A DNA stretch of 64,000 nucleotides from Tetrahymena elliotti 4EA (lineage: Eukaryota; Ciliophora; Oligohymenophorea; Hymenostomatida; Tetrahymenidae). This document shows, one piece after another, positions 14,901 to 26,517 of this stretch. The position numbers were made by a program, and so were the translations under genes. The notes below the pieces were generated by a model. That model was not told where the DNA came from and searched no databases. It was given only the letters and a program-made list of their open reading frames with translations. Every line of letters starts with the position of its first letter. Positions within the stretch are counted from its first letter, which is position 1. Location of the stretch: positions 1-64,000 of the forward strand of contig JH720396.1 of NCBI GenBank assembly GCA_000231825.2, in the 5' to 3' direction.

Positions 14901-15254
14901 CAAGCTGACTAGTTACTTGAATTGAGGATTAATCCAATATTTTGTGATGTATTTAAAATAACATAAATATTTAATGAGAAATATACCTAAGATGAAGAAA
15001 ATAACGTTTTTATATTTAAAAGCAAAATAATTGACAAATCGAAGATCAAAAGAATAAATTTTGAAGTAGAAGCATAAAGACAACTGCTTGGATAAATAAT
15101 TTCAAATTCTTAAAGTAATATATTTGATGAGCATTCCATCGTATAATCAATATATGCTATTCATGATGAACAAGTATCAATAAAAACTGAATTATACTTA
15201 AAATTAAATGATTAATAGACAAATATTTAGCTTCAGTAAAACTAAAATAAATGA
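11943..15254 (+). CDS. 1103-aa Q/N-rich protein with a von Willebrand A-like domain
   Basis: One uninterrupted code-6 frame of 1104 codons. Residues 1 to about 560 are polar, with Ser, Asn, Lys and Gln and many Ser-Pro sites. A CMKC motif precedes a segment beginning near residue 615 (MIDIIFVIDNVDKL, then ILEFIKAMLRELDDKDQVCLLV and later HIFAFGD) that has the alternating strand/helix pattern of a vWA domain. The usual metal site DxSxS is replaced by DNVDK, so a canonical MIDAS is absent. A strongly Asn/Gln/Thr-rich stretch follows, then a C-terminal domain with FCDVFKITQIFNEKYT. A vWA role would be protein-protein binding; the cellular role is unknown. An additional upstream exon at 11588-11641 is possible. 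Confidence 0.82.
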
Positions 15255-15832
15255 ATTTTTAAATTGCTGGTGTAAAAAATAAATCTATTTTTGATTCTTT
15301 AAAATAAAATTTTTCTTAATTGGTCATGTTTCTACATTATCTTTTACATAAGATAAGAATCCTACTTAGGGTATGTAGTTTGATCTTTCCTCCTCAAAGC
15401 AATATTTTTGAAAGATTAAATTTTCAATGATTTAGAAAAAATTTCATTCCAAAGAATACGTTTTTAATAAAATCTGTTTTGAAATTTTCGGGTTTGAGTA
15501 CTATTTTTATGACAAATTTAAGTTAGAATATTTTGATGGATGAGCTGGAGTGAACTAATTTATTTTAAAAAATAAAACAATATATAAACATAGAAAATAA
15601 ATTTTATAAAATTGAGTATACTTCACTAATTTATGTTATATATAGAAGTTTGTGATTTAGCAATCACGAATATGCTATTATTTAATAAATTAATTATAAT
15701 ATAGGTTGGTCTTAGTTACTAATATATTTTTTTAAGTTTGTAGATTCTTTATAAATAATTTTTTTGATATAGTCAGTCTTATTACATTTCTTTTGGTTTT
15801 ATAAATATCTTGTCCTTTTCGACAATTTAATA
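15255..15832. other. AT-rich spacer between convergent genes
   Basis: No gene or RNA is visible. The two flanking genes end here from opposite sides, so it contains two 3' ends. Confidence 0.5.
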
Positions 15833-16425
15833 TCACATTTATTCCTTTTGTTATTGTTATTATTGCAATTAGTTGTAATGACGAGAATCAACTAAATCAT
15901 CTACTCCATACTCTTCTTGATAATTTTATTTTTTTAATTATTCATCATCCTCTATATTATTGTATTCGTTATCAAAATCTTCCCTTTCTATTTAATTAAA
16001 AATTTATTTAATTCATTTAATCATTTTTACTAGAAAGAATTTTATTTGATTTTAGAAAAAAAATTGGTTAATCAATCATGAATAAAATCAAATAGAATTT
16101 CCTTACAAAAATTAATTGAATTGAAAATGTCTTTTCTAGTTCAAATTCTTTAAAACATTTAAATAAAAAATCAAATATTTTCTTTTAATATTGAAGAAAA
16201 AAGTAAGCTACCTATATCTTATTCGGCTATTAATCCTAATTAATGCTTTGAGTGATTTACAGTGCTACCTTCAGTATCACACATATTTTTAGTGGCTTAA
16301 CTACCTTAGAGAGATTTTTCATCAGCTAACAAAACTTTATGGTTTTGAAAGCTATTATATCCACAAATTTCAGAAATACTTTTTCTAATTTTATCCTTAA
16401 CTGAAACTTCATTCATACCAACCAT
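15833..16425 (-). CDS. 122-aa acidic, Gln-tailed protein, unknown
   Basis: Two exons, 16212-16425 and 15833-15987, joined in phase over a 224-nt intron give 123 codons. The N-terminal half (MVGMNEVSVKDKIRKSIS) could form a short amphipathic helix. The second exon is strongly acidic (EREDFDNEYNNIEDDEQ) and ends in a run of Gln encoded by TAA and CAA before TGA 15833-15835. There are no membrane segments or metal motifs. The family is not recognised. The exact phase match and the compositional change at the exon border support the model. The intron contains a foldback described separately. Confidence 0.7.
16029..16140. repeat. Imperfect inverted repeat inside an intron
   Basis: The two halves of this 112-nt intron segment are near-complementary. 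GAATTTTATTTGATTTT (about 16037) matches AAAATCAAATAGAATTT (about 16084) as an inverted pair with two mismatches, and ACTAGAAAGA at the left end pairs with TCTTTTCTAGT at the right end. It could be a small foldback element or an intron hairpin. Confidence 0.5.
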
Positions 16426-16741
16426 TTTACTTTATAGCTAATATGTGTATCTTTGTATCTATATTTAAATAAAGTAAATAATTAATATTATTTAATTTGA
16501 TTTCACTTAACATGAATTTTGTTTGTAAAAGAATAATCGTAAAAACCTAAAGCTATTTTCAGAAACTCAAACTAATAAAATATACTTAATATTTTTATTA
16601 ATAATCAAGAGTAACAAAATTTATTTGCATATAACCATCTCTTCTTTTCTTTTACTTAACAACAAAATACAAAATTAAAGATCTCCATATCTAATCTTCT
16701 TTAATTTTACATTTCCTCAAAGAATAAAGATATTAAATTTG

Positions 16742-18325
16742 TCATATTTGGTGAAAAATTTATTTAAATAGAGAGGTGCTTTAGGCTACATTTTAAGTAA
16801 AAATTTTCCTTTTGCTTAATATTTAATTGTATTTTTCATTTATTTTGGAGAAAATTATCAAATAGATTGATCGATTACCTTATTCCTTTCTTGATTTATA
16901 AAAGTAATATTTTTTATGCATGTCTTATGTTAATTTTCTTCTATGTATCTATTCAATTAACAAACCAAAAATTAATTTAGAAGAATGACAATCTTGCAAA
17001 AATAATTAAAAAAATATATAGATAGATCTATTAATTCTAAAACTAATAATAACCCTTATAACTATTTTAAAAAGACTAAATCTAAGATAATAAAAAATGA
17101 GTAAATACACTGTAACTGCACCAATTAAGCATTCAGCATGCAAACCTATAGGTATTTGCATAGGAGGAAGTGTAAGGTCTGTAAATAAAATAGATTCTTA
17201 TTTCAATTGATCGGCTTTTTCAAGACTTTATATATTTATATATAAATTTGTTAGTAAGTTAGTTGAAAATTAAATGTAATATCTATTTACACTTTTTTAT
17301 ACATTTCATATAGCTTAGCTTACACTTCTGTTACCTATTTTAATATAATAAAGACTATCAATATCATCTTTATATTCTATTTAAAGAACACACAAAAATT
17401 CAATAAATTCCTTTGCCCATTCAAATCGACTACTAAAAATAACTACTTTAAATCAATAAAAAAATACATCTTCCGAGCTCTACCAGAAGGGTAAAGATAT
17501 ATGTAATATGTGAGGATACTTAAGTTAACCAGTATTATCTGTATGAATAACTGTTCCTTAAGGAGCTATTATTGTTTGTCATATTTAAAATAGAGTTAGT
17601 AATAGAATTTTTCTCAGCTTAATTTTTTTCTCCATAAGATTTCTTCTTTGATAATGAATGTAAAAGAGTATATAAGGTATTACGATTTTATTTATGAGAG
17701 ACATCTGTGCCAAGCCTTTTTATTATAGGTATAGATTAAAGCGCAAGTTAAATAAAAAGTTGAATATAATGTTGATTTTATAGCTTTTTTGAAGAACTTT
17801 TATTAAGAATAAATTTGCTTACTTTGCGTACTTCATGATTGGAGATAAAGTGAAAGGAGCTTAATGTGCATTAACTTTAAAATTAAATTGATAGTAAGAA
17901 ATTCACTAATTTCAATTAATGCTTTTTTAAGGATAATACCTAGAACATTTGCTGATGAGAAGAGGAAGCTTCCTTAAAGAATTGTGAATGTAGTTTTGCA
18001 ATAAACTTATTCAAATTGAACAGAAGGCTTTTAATATTCAATTTTAGATACACTTCTTGATTCTGAGCATAAATCTATAATATAATTTAATAATTGCATA
18101 ACTATCTGATCAGATAGGGCTAATAAACAATCAATATTCTATTTTATTTAAATTGTTTTATAGATTACTTCCCATTTCTACTGTAGTGCTTCTTATATTT
18201 TTAGCTATTATGCTTTCACTGAATTTTTTTATTAATATGGATTTATTTGATATTTATTTCTTTTAATTTTTTTTACTAGCTAACAATAATTAATACACAC
18301 AATATTTCTTGTAATTTTTTATGCA
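16742..18325 (-). CDS. Probable multi-exon gene, product unknown (exon structure unresolved)
   Basis: Minus-strand blocks look coding. An exon from about 18240 to 17940 (LLNYIIDLCSESRSVSKIEY, then KTTFTILQGSFLFSSANVL) splices in phase to 17823-17874 (NAHQAPFTLSPIMKYAK) and on to 17715 downward (AWHRCLSQIK). A further block from 17178, after a strong TTTATTTACAG acceptor, is open to TGA 16742-16744 (LTLPPMQIPIGLHAECLIG and hydrophobic stretches). Between 17690 and 17190 several frames are open and in-frame TGA codons interrupt each plausible path, so I could not build one continuous protein. It may be a membrane protein, two genes, or a decayed gene. The 5' end is uncertain. Confidence 0.4.
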
Positions 18326-20089
18326 TTAACTAATAAAGGTGTGAATGCTAATAAACAATCTAAAAGTAATCTATCTTAAAAAAATGAATTTGTTTATAAA
18401 TTCTCCTATTACTGCAATCTATGTATATTTATTATTAATTCAAGTTACCTTAGTAGTAGTCATTTGTTTTTCTATTAAAAAATGTATGTATGTATGTATA
18501 TATATATATCAACTTAATATTAATTATACACACACAACATACATCTCGTGCTTACAAAATAAAATAGCTTCTAAATTCTAAACTGCTAGTAAAATTGATC
18601 ATTTAATTATTTATTAAAAAGATAGTCAACTTTTAAAAGATTTTTTCGCTTCTTTTATTTATTCTGCATTGCAATCTATATATCTCATTTTCCTATCAAT
18701 TACATACTAAAAAAAATTTTAAATGATCATTTTTGCAAGATTAAGTTGCGTCATAAATACCCTTTTTCTGAAAATTAATTTTTTTAGATTCCAAATATTA
18801 TTTAAGAGAAAAAAAATTAAAGTTAAGCAACTTAAATATCTTAAAAATCAACCAAAATACTTTACTTACTCTAGAAATATTTTAATCATGATGTTTGTTT
18901 ATTACTAAAAGATTATTGTAAGTTTTGTGATTTCTTTTACATTTACTTTGAAAAACAAAAATAAAATTCAAAATTTGAAGGTTCAACAATTTCAAATGAA
19001 CCTTTGTTTTATTTACAAAATTTTATTTTATACTAAAAGATCCATGCTGAAGATATGAATGAAAATTGTATAAAATTACTAAATTTCATATCTTAACAAT
19101 TTTTAATTTAACTCTACTCTCTAATTCATTAAGATTTTTATTTCATTTAAAATAAAATCTTGGGAAGAAAAGTATTATTATTGATTGAATTTACTGTCAT
19201 TATTTAAAAACTTTTTATTTAATCAGCTAATACTTCGAATTTTATTAAGAATAATGTTGTTTGTTTTAGGTTAAAACTGCTTCAATTATAGGTGAAAATG
19301 TAGTTAAAAATAATTATTTCAAATAAAATATTATATTTTGACATAACAATTTACTTTATAAATTCTTACTTTACTATATATCCTTAACTATTATTTTGTA
19401 TCAAATGAAATTTAAATAGGAAAAGGATACTAGCTACTATTTTTAGATATTTTATTGTCTAAAAGGTTTTTTTTATGTAGGTATAGCTAAGTACCATTAG
19501 GTTAAATTAAAATACAATAAGATTCATATTACTTAAATTTAAAATTTTTTTTATAAACTAATGTTTTTATAAACTTAAAAATAATAATTAAGTTTCATTT
19601 TTTATTACAATACTTAGATTAAATTTATCAATTTAGGTAAATTCAAGGATGTTTCAATGAGATCCTCTGTCTCTCTGCATATTTATTTAAAGCTTCATTA
19701 TGTATTTTAGTTAAACTTAAAAAGTTTATAATTACTTTATGATTGAATTGTTTTAAAAATTGAAATAACTTTGAGTAAAAGCTTGATAAAACTGGCTGAT
19801 ATTATTTTAAAATATTTTTAAAATGAGTATTTAAGAGAAATAAATTACTATTATGAAAATGACTGAAAAAATAAAATTAGATGTAATCACAAATACACTA
19901 TTATTAGAGATGAATAAAATTTGTTGTAATTTTGCTGTTAACTTTTCAAAGTTCAAAAAAAGTAATAACTGATTAATTATTAATTTTATATATCTTTTAA
20001 TTGATAATTAATCCTTAAAAGAAACAACAAATCATACTTAGAAGTTAAAAAATAGATTATTTATAAATAATTCTAATTGTTGATTTCTC
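18326..20089. other. Long AT-rich spacer with microsatellite and a hairpin
   Basis: No supported gene. It contains a TATG/TA microsatellite near 18484-18510 and a hairpin at 18978-19004. Several short open frames here are what chance gives in AT-rich DNA with one stop codon. Confidence 0.5.
18978..19004. repeat. Perfect 8-bp hairpin in AT-rich flanks
   Basis: AAGGTTCA (18978-18985) and TGAACCTT (18997-19004) are exact inverted copies separated by 11 nt. The flanks (AAAATAAAATTC... and ...ACAAAATTTTATTTT) are also partly complementary, so a longer foldback is possible. Confidence 0.45.
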
Positions 20090-21357
20090 ATGAAAAGGCA
20101 AAAATCTAGAGAGAGTAATTTTTCTTTGCCAAAAGATAAGCTGCCTGAATGCAATCTTTTTACTCTCTTTCTCAGAAAATAAACCCAAGCTTCTTCTGAA
20201 CTTAATTTTGATAGAAAAAAGATTGTGAATAAAGAAAAAAATAAAACACCTACGTAAGTAAATAGAAAGTAAATTAATGCTCCTAAGAGTATTTAACATC
20301 AAAGTATGTCTAGTATTACACCTGAAAGAAATGCATCGAAAAAGAAATAAATTGTTTACAGTAATATGAAAAATTTTAAAAAAACTCCTTATCATCATTT
20401 ATCTGTTAATATAATTGATACTGTAGAAACGAGTGATAGCAACTCTAAAAGCTTTCAAAAGATGAGTTTTTAAAAATCTAGAAAACCCTCTTTAACTATA
20501 AAAGATTTAAATTAATCCTAATTAAATTAACCTATTATAAACACTGTTACTTAAAGATCATAAGCAAGCAGTTAATGTAAAACAAGAAAGAGTTCTATAT
20601 CTGCTGATTTAGCACATAGACATACATAAAGAAGTAGCTTTATTTAGGGAATAAATTGCATTAATAATGTCAATCTGATTTAAAGTAGAACTACTCGTAC
20701 GGAATAATCATAAGAGAGATCTAGTTCTTAATTTAAAGCTAAGAAAATGCCTAATTTTTAGGTTCCATTTATTGTTTATAAATCTAATAAACCTTTAACA
20801 ACATTTAAAGAATTTAATTTAGTAACAAGGTAATTTAAAATAATTCTAACTTTGATTTTGATTTAATAATAATAAATTAATTTAACAGATAAAGAAGTTC
20901 AAGTGGCCAGCATACAAAAAATACAAATGAAGTTCAAATCAATCATTCAAGCAATCATACAAGCATTAAAAAGAATCAAAATACAAGTATATAAGTCAGT
21001 GGGAAAGAGAATAAAGATTAAAATGCTTTCTTATAAATTGCAAGACCTTAATTGAGTCTCAGCAAAAGCTCAAACAGAACTTATTTAAGTGAAAATATAA
21101 ACTATCTAAATATGCAAAATTACATTAATACCCAGCAATAAGAATATGAAGAATAGAATAACGAATATTAAAAATTTTCCTAAAATTCTCACACACAATC
21201 TTAATCATAATAATAATAACATTAATCCAACAACTCTTATAGAACATAAGTTAGTAACAGAATAAATCATTCAAACTAGTCTTCTTCAATCAAAGATAAT
21301 TAATTTTTTAGATAAAATGTAAAATAATAATAATAAAATGGAAGATAATTTTTTTGA
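20090..21357 (+). CDS. 402-aa Ser/Gln/Asn-rich basic protein, unknown
   Basis: ATG 20090 is preceded in frame by TGA 9 nt upstream. Exons 20090-20829 and 20889-21357, split by a 59-nt intron, sum to 403 codons. The N-terminal half is basic and Ser-rich (MKRQKSRESNFSLPKDK; TRKSSISADLAHRHTQRSS). The second exon is Asn/Ser/Gln-rich with a run of Gln encoded by TAA. No domain, signal peptide or membrane helix is visible. It looks intrinsically disordered with many potential phosphorylation sites. The intron is well supported because both exons carry the same composition and the phase is exact. Function is unknown. Confidence 0.78.
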
Positions 21358-21609
21358 ATCATTAATTAATTAGAGTGTATATTAACATATTATTTATATT
21401 AATTCGTTTAATAATTTTTTATTAATTATGTCTAATCAATTGCTCAATTAATTATATTCATTCAATCTAATTTAATGATAAATAGATCTAGAATATCTAA
21501 ATAGGTTGTTTTGTGTTTTTTTATTTATTATGCAAAAAATAATCATAATAATTTGTATTTATAAATAATTGGTACTGATAATAAAATTTTATATAGTTGA
21601 GGTAATCTA

Positions 21610-22410
21610 ATGAAAAAAGCTACTACTACTACATCTACTACTGCAAAAAAATCAACCACTGGAACAACAACAGCTGCCACAAAAACTGGTACTACAACTG
21701 CTGCTAAACCAGCTGCTAGTACAGCTGTAAAAAAAACTACTACCACAACAACAGCTTCTAAAACAGCCACTAGTACTGCTTCTAAAACAGGTTCCAGTAC
21801 TAATAAATCTGCTACTTCAACCAAACCTAAATCAGATACAAAATCATAACCTAAACATGGTGCAGAAAAATAAGAAGAAAAGAAGATTGAAGCTAAAAAG
21901 GAAGAAATAAAATAGGATGAGCAAAAACCAGTTGAATAGAAAAATGAAGAATAAAAAGTTTAAAAAGAAGAAATAGTGCATGGAAATGTTATTATTACAT
22001 ATAGCCATTATAAAAGTAAATTCCCTATTGTAAATGGCTAAATTACTAGCATAGTTATTGATGATGAATATTGTATATCTGCAGTATTTTTAGGCAACTT
22101 TAAGATGCACTTATTTGATAAAAATAAATAAAAAGTAGAAGAAAAAACTAGCAGTGATAATGTTACTACATTTTCAGGCCTAGTAGCAGATGAAATATAT
22201 GGATTATAAATACAAGAAGATGATGAAGCAGAAGCTTAAAGAGAAAGTAAAGCATTTGTAGCTGAGAAAAAAGAAGATAAATTAAGAGGATAAAGGGAGG
22301 AAGGATGCTCTTGTATTTATGGAAACCCCTGTGTAGACTCAGGAGTGTGTAGTGATTGGAAAAATAGATTTGAAGTAGCAACAAAGAATGGATGGAAAGG
22401 CTTTTCATGA
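21610..22410 (+). CDS. 266-aa protein with Thr/Lys/Ala-rich tail and a Cys-containing C-terminal domain
   Basis: Intronless code-6 frame of 267 codons. Residues 1-80 are almost only Thr, Ala, Lys and Ser (KKATTTTSTTAKK pattern), resembling linker-histone or mucin-like tails. A Glu/Lys/Gln helix-like stretch follows to about 120. The rest is a compact region with HGNVIITYSHYKSKFPIVNG and AVFLGNFKMHLFDK, then a C-terminal motif with spaced cysteines (CSCIYGNPCVDSGVCSDW) ending KNGWKGFS. I do not know the family. There is no signal peptide, so extracellular mucin is unlikely. The basic tail could bind nucleic acid or microtubules, but this is inference. Codon use (GCT, ACT, AAA) suggests good expression. 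Confidence 0.8.
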
Positions 22411-23617
22411 CTTTGTTATAAATATTCCACCAAAGTTTCTTATGATTTTATAAAATGTCTAAGCATAATAATGTTAAATATTGTTAGTTAAAACATAAAA
22501 ATTTAAAGTTTTATAAATTTTATCATTCAATAAAAAACATTTTTTTAATATTTTTATTTTAAAATATTAATTATTTATTTTTTACAAAAAGAATAAATCC
22601 TTTAGTTAATCTAATATCCATCTTTTCATAGCTATTTTGTATGCTAAACTTTTTCATAATTATATTGAAATATCTTTAAAATGTTTAATATTTATTTTAC
22701 TTTTACTTTCTTAATAAGGATTTTAATGGATTTGGTTGAATTTAAGTGTTTAACAAAAAATTTAAATAGATAGATGAATATTAAACTTCAAATGAACTCA
22801 TATTATCAATTAACCATACTTTTATCAAAAATTTTTTATATTTTTTAAAAAAAATAGTCAATCTTTTATCAATAATAATTTTTCCTTCTCACTTTTTAAT
22901 TATTGCATCAATATATGACCAATTATAATCAAAGATAGATAATTACTTTGGTATAAAAAATAAATATTTTAAATTTTTTATCAGTTTATTATCAAATAAA
23001 ATTTTTATTTTTTAAGATAAAAAAAATAATTTAGTTCTATTCAAAAATTTTCAATTTTTGCTAATTAATCTTATAGAATACTTAAAAATGCAAAATTAAA
23101 CTTTTGTTAATGAAATTTTTTTCTGATTATTTTTACTATTTTGTGGATGAATAGTTTGAGTCTTTTAAAATATTTTTGAAATTTTAAAAAAATTAGTTTT
23201 ACTTTTTAAATAAATTTAATGATGGTGATGGTCAATTAGATGAATCTTCAATTAAACTAACAAAAAAGGTTTAATTAAATAACATATTAATTTCAAAATT
23301 GAAAGAATAGATTTGTTTGTTTAATAACTAAATAGAAATTATTTGATAAGAAGAATTGGAGTTATGTAAATTAACATTTGTTTTTTCATTTATGGATGGA
23401 TAGATAGAAATGAAGAAAGAAAGAAGAATATTTGCAATTTAAAAAATCTTGAAAGTAAAATTTCAATAAAAATTTGAAAAATTAAAAAATATAAATAAAA
23501 ATTGTAGCAATATTTTAACATTCTTATAACTCCAGCAAGCAAAACCAACAAGAGTAATTAAAGAAAGAAACAAATAAATAACAAAAGCAATAGTTCAATC
23601 AAAAATATAGTCAAGAA
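22411..23617. other. AT-rich spacer upstream of IFT57
   Basis: No gene is supported. Between 23530 and 23617 the frame of the IFT57 ATG is open and Gln-rich, so the true start of IFT57 could lie slightly upstream. Confidence 0.45.
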
Positions 23618-25704
23618 ATGTCAGAAAATTAATTCCAAGTAAACTAGCAATATTGGCAATTTAGATCTCATAGTAAATCAGCAGAGATCGATCACCCTTT
23701 TTTACTATTGCTTGAGAATTTTTATTTAGTGATTTTCTTTTATCAATTAACTTTAGGTTGATGGTGAAGAGGACGCTACAGTCTACATGGAAGAAGTCCT
23801 TGAAAAATTAAAGCTTTTAAATTATGAAAGAGATTTTGCCACTTAAAAGTAAATACCTACCTACTACCAAAATGAATCGAAATATTTATAATTTTTATAC
23901 TATAAACTAAATAGTGGTCTCAAGCTTTTAAATAGAGCTTACTTCGCTGTCCCTTTAAATCCTAATGAGCAATTCAATTATTTCACAAGGTATAATAAAT
24001 CTTAAAAATGAAACTTAAAACAAAAAGGAATCAAACATGATGCAAAATTTACAGTTTTCAAACGATATGTTAAGAAATTTTATTACTTAAAAAATAGACT
24101 TGCTTAATGGCTTTTCAAGTTAAATAATTCGAATGTTGAATTCAACTAGTTTGGTGATCCTATATCTATTGCCAACAATATCTGTAATACAAAATTTGTT
24201 TGCAACAATTTAAATTCTACTCACTTGAGGATTGAATTTTTGAATATATTTAAGCTAAATGAAGAGGAGAGAATATTTAAATTTTGTTTAAAATTAAAAT
24301 AGAATTTGAATTGAAAAAGATAGGATTAGATAATGACTTCTAACCCATAAAACTAAGATCCGTAATTATTATTTGAAAGATATATAAATACATATAATTT
24401 TTCTATACATTCGACTTTTCATTAATTTATTATATTAAATTCTTTTTTCTATATAAAAAATAATATTTTAAAATCAAATAATTAATTTAATCATTTTATT
24501 ATCTATCTTAGGGATCTGGAGAAATAGTATGTAAGATCCTTTTAGATTTAGCAAATAGAGCACTTAAGACAAAGAATTTTACTTTTAAGAAACCCAAGAT
24601 GGAGCAACCCTCATAAAAGTAATTTAATAAATTTACTAATTAGACAATTTTCTACCTATGATATAAATTAAAGTAACGAAGAAGAAACTAGAATTGAAGG
24701 CAATGATGAAGATGCAGATATGGCTGAAAATATTTCTATAGCAAGTTAAAGCGATGGAGAGTATGATGATATGGGTGAACCAAACCAATAAAAGAAGGAG
24801 TAATTTTAATACCATATGAAAAGAAAATTCAAAATAACATCTAGTTTATTAAAATTTAAATGAAATTTTGTTAAAAAAGCCTTGATGAAGATAAAGAAAT
24901 TATTCAATCAAAGATTAATGAAAAAGATTGGGTTATTGAAGTAGAAAGAGTAACTCCAAAATTGAAAATCTAAGTTAAAAATGAAGCTAAAGAATGGAGA
25001 TCCCACATTGAATAAACTAAAGAATATAACAGTAATGTTAAGAAGACTTTACCTGAAGCACGTTAGAGATTAGAAAAATTAGTTGACAATCTTTCTAAAG
25101 TGTTAGATTAAATATAAAAGAGAGAAAAATCAATTAACTCTAACTTAACTGACCTTGTAAATACTTTTTTTAAAGCTAAGCATAAATAACTTTTAAAAAT
25201 TAATACAAAGGGTGGTGAATATAGAGCTAAGTCTGAAAATTACAAAAATATGGTTACCTAATATAATAACCTATAGACATCTGTGAAGGAATAGGGTGAG
25301 TAATATAGATAATTAAAAGAAAAATATGATAGCATAAAGGTATTTTAATAAAATAAACATAATATGCATAGGATAATAATCTTTTTTTTTTAAAAAAATA
25401 CTAAGACTATTGTAGAAGCAAAGGGAGAAGAATAAACTAACTCATCTCCTGTAATTAAAATTAAGGATGCTATTAAAAAGATTAGAGTAATTTCTTCATG
25501 ATTTGAATTTATTTATTTTAAATCATTTTTCATCCTAAATAGGAAGAAATAGGTCAAATGGATGTTAGAATTGGTATTCTTAGTCAAACAGTTTTGTAAC
25601 ATAAGCTTAGATAAAAGTAATAAGGAGTAGGTGAAGAAGATGAAGAGCATCTAGATGAAATAGAAGGAGAAAATGTAGAAGATGAAGATGTTATGGATTT
25701 CTGA
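23618..25704 (+). CDS. IFT57: Intraflagellar transport protein 57 (IFT57/HIPPI)
   Basis: IFT-B complex subunit that links tubulin-carrying trains and kinesin-II in cilia. Seen in order: DGEEDATVYMEEVLEKLKLL and YERDFA, then GLKLLNRAYFAVPLNPNEQF, AQWLFKLN, FGDPISIANNI, KKIGLDNDFQPIKLRSGSGE and VCKILLDLANRALKTKNFTF. This is the N-terminal calponin-like half of IFT57. An acidic linker follows, then a long coiled coil (DWVIEVERVTPKLK; EARQRLEKLVDNLSKVL) ending in EEIGQMDVRIGILSQTVLQ and an acidic tail with TGA 25702-25704. About nine short introns interrupt it, most with phases that check (23849-23914, 23990 to about 24102, and others). The first coding exon and its tiny or alternative intron before 23757 are uncertain. 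Confidence 0.93.
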
Positions 25705-26517
25705 GAAAGATGTGAAATTTTTGAAAGAAAAGATTTTAAATATATTAAGTCGATAATATTTCTGCTTCACTGCTTAGCAAAGAATAACTTAATTAGTAAA
25801 TAAAAAACAGACAAATAATAACTAAATAATTAATTATTTTTATAATACCTCATATTTTATTGCTCGTACATTTTTAAATAATTCTAATTATATAAAAATT
25901 ATTTTGGAATAAGTTGGTATCAATCTACTTAATTTGCAATTAAATATATTTATATGTTAGTAACTAGCTTAATCATTTATTTGTTAATTCTTTCATTTTG
26001 AGGCTTTAATCAAATCAGATATTCTTGAAATCTGATAATAATAATATTTAAACAAAAACTATAAAATTCCTTACCAAAATTATCTAAATTTATGCAATAC
26101 AGCAGCTTTTCTTAGTTAAATTTTAAGATATTTTATTCAGCTTATTGGGATAAAATGTGATAAATAAATTTAATCTCACATATTAACTTGAATAATATCT
26201 TATTTTGAGGTTAACATAATTATTAATCAACATAGAGATACTTAGTATTAAGATTATTGTGTTGTATTAATTATTTCAGGTTTGAAGGTTTGAGAATATC
26301 TTTAAAACATAATACTTTAATTTAATTAGTTTAGAAATAATTAAACTATTTAGTAGATTTACATGATATTAAAATATAAAATTACAATAAAATTAGTTAA
26401 AATTGTATTTTAGCATGAGAATGATTGTTTTTGTTTTTAAATTAGTAAGTATTTTATTTATCTTTTTAATATAATGTATTAATTAATATTTTTCAATTCA
26501 GATAGCTAATTTCAAAT
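25705..26517. other. AT-rich spacer between convergent genes
   Basis: No coding or RNA feature found. IFT57 and the DHHC-type gene both end into it. Confidence 0.5.

Noticed and set aside
17099..17230. Plus-strand small frame MSKYTVTAPIKHSAC
   Set aside because: Only 36 codons; the same stretch fits better as a minus-strand exon following a strong acceptor.
17190..17690. UGA read as Trp (a second code change) in the unresolved locus
   Set aside because: All other genes here use TGA as stop. Three protein-like frames in AT-rich DNA make chance or unseen introns more likely, so it is kept only as one option in the finding.
21543..21824. Val/Ala-rich minus-strand frame resembling a membrane protein
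   Set aside because: Antisense of the Thr/Lys/Ala tail (ACT and GCT repeats) of the gene at 21610.
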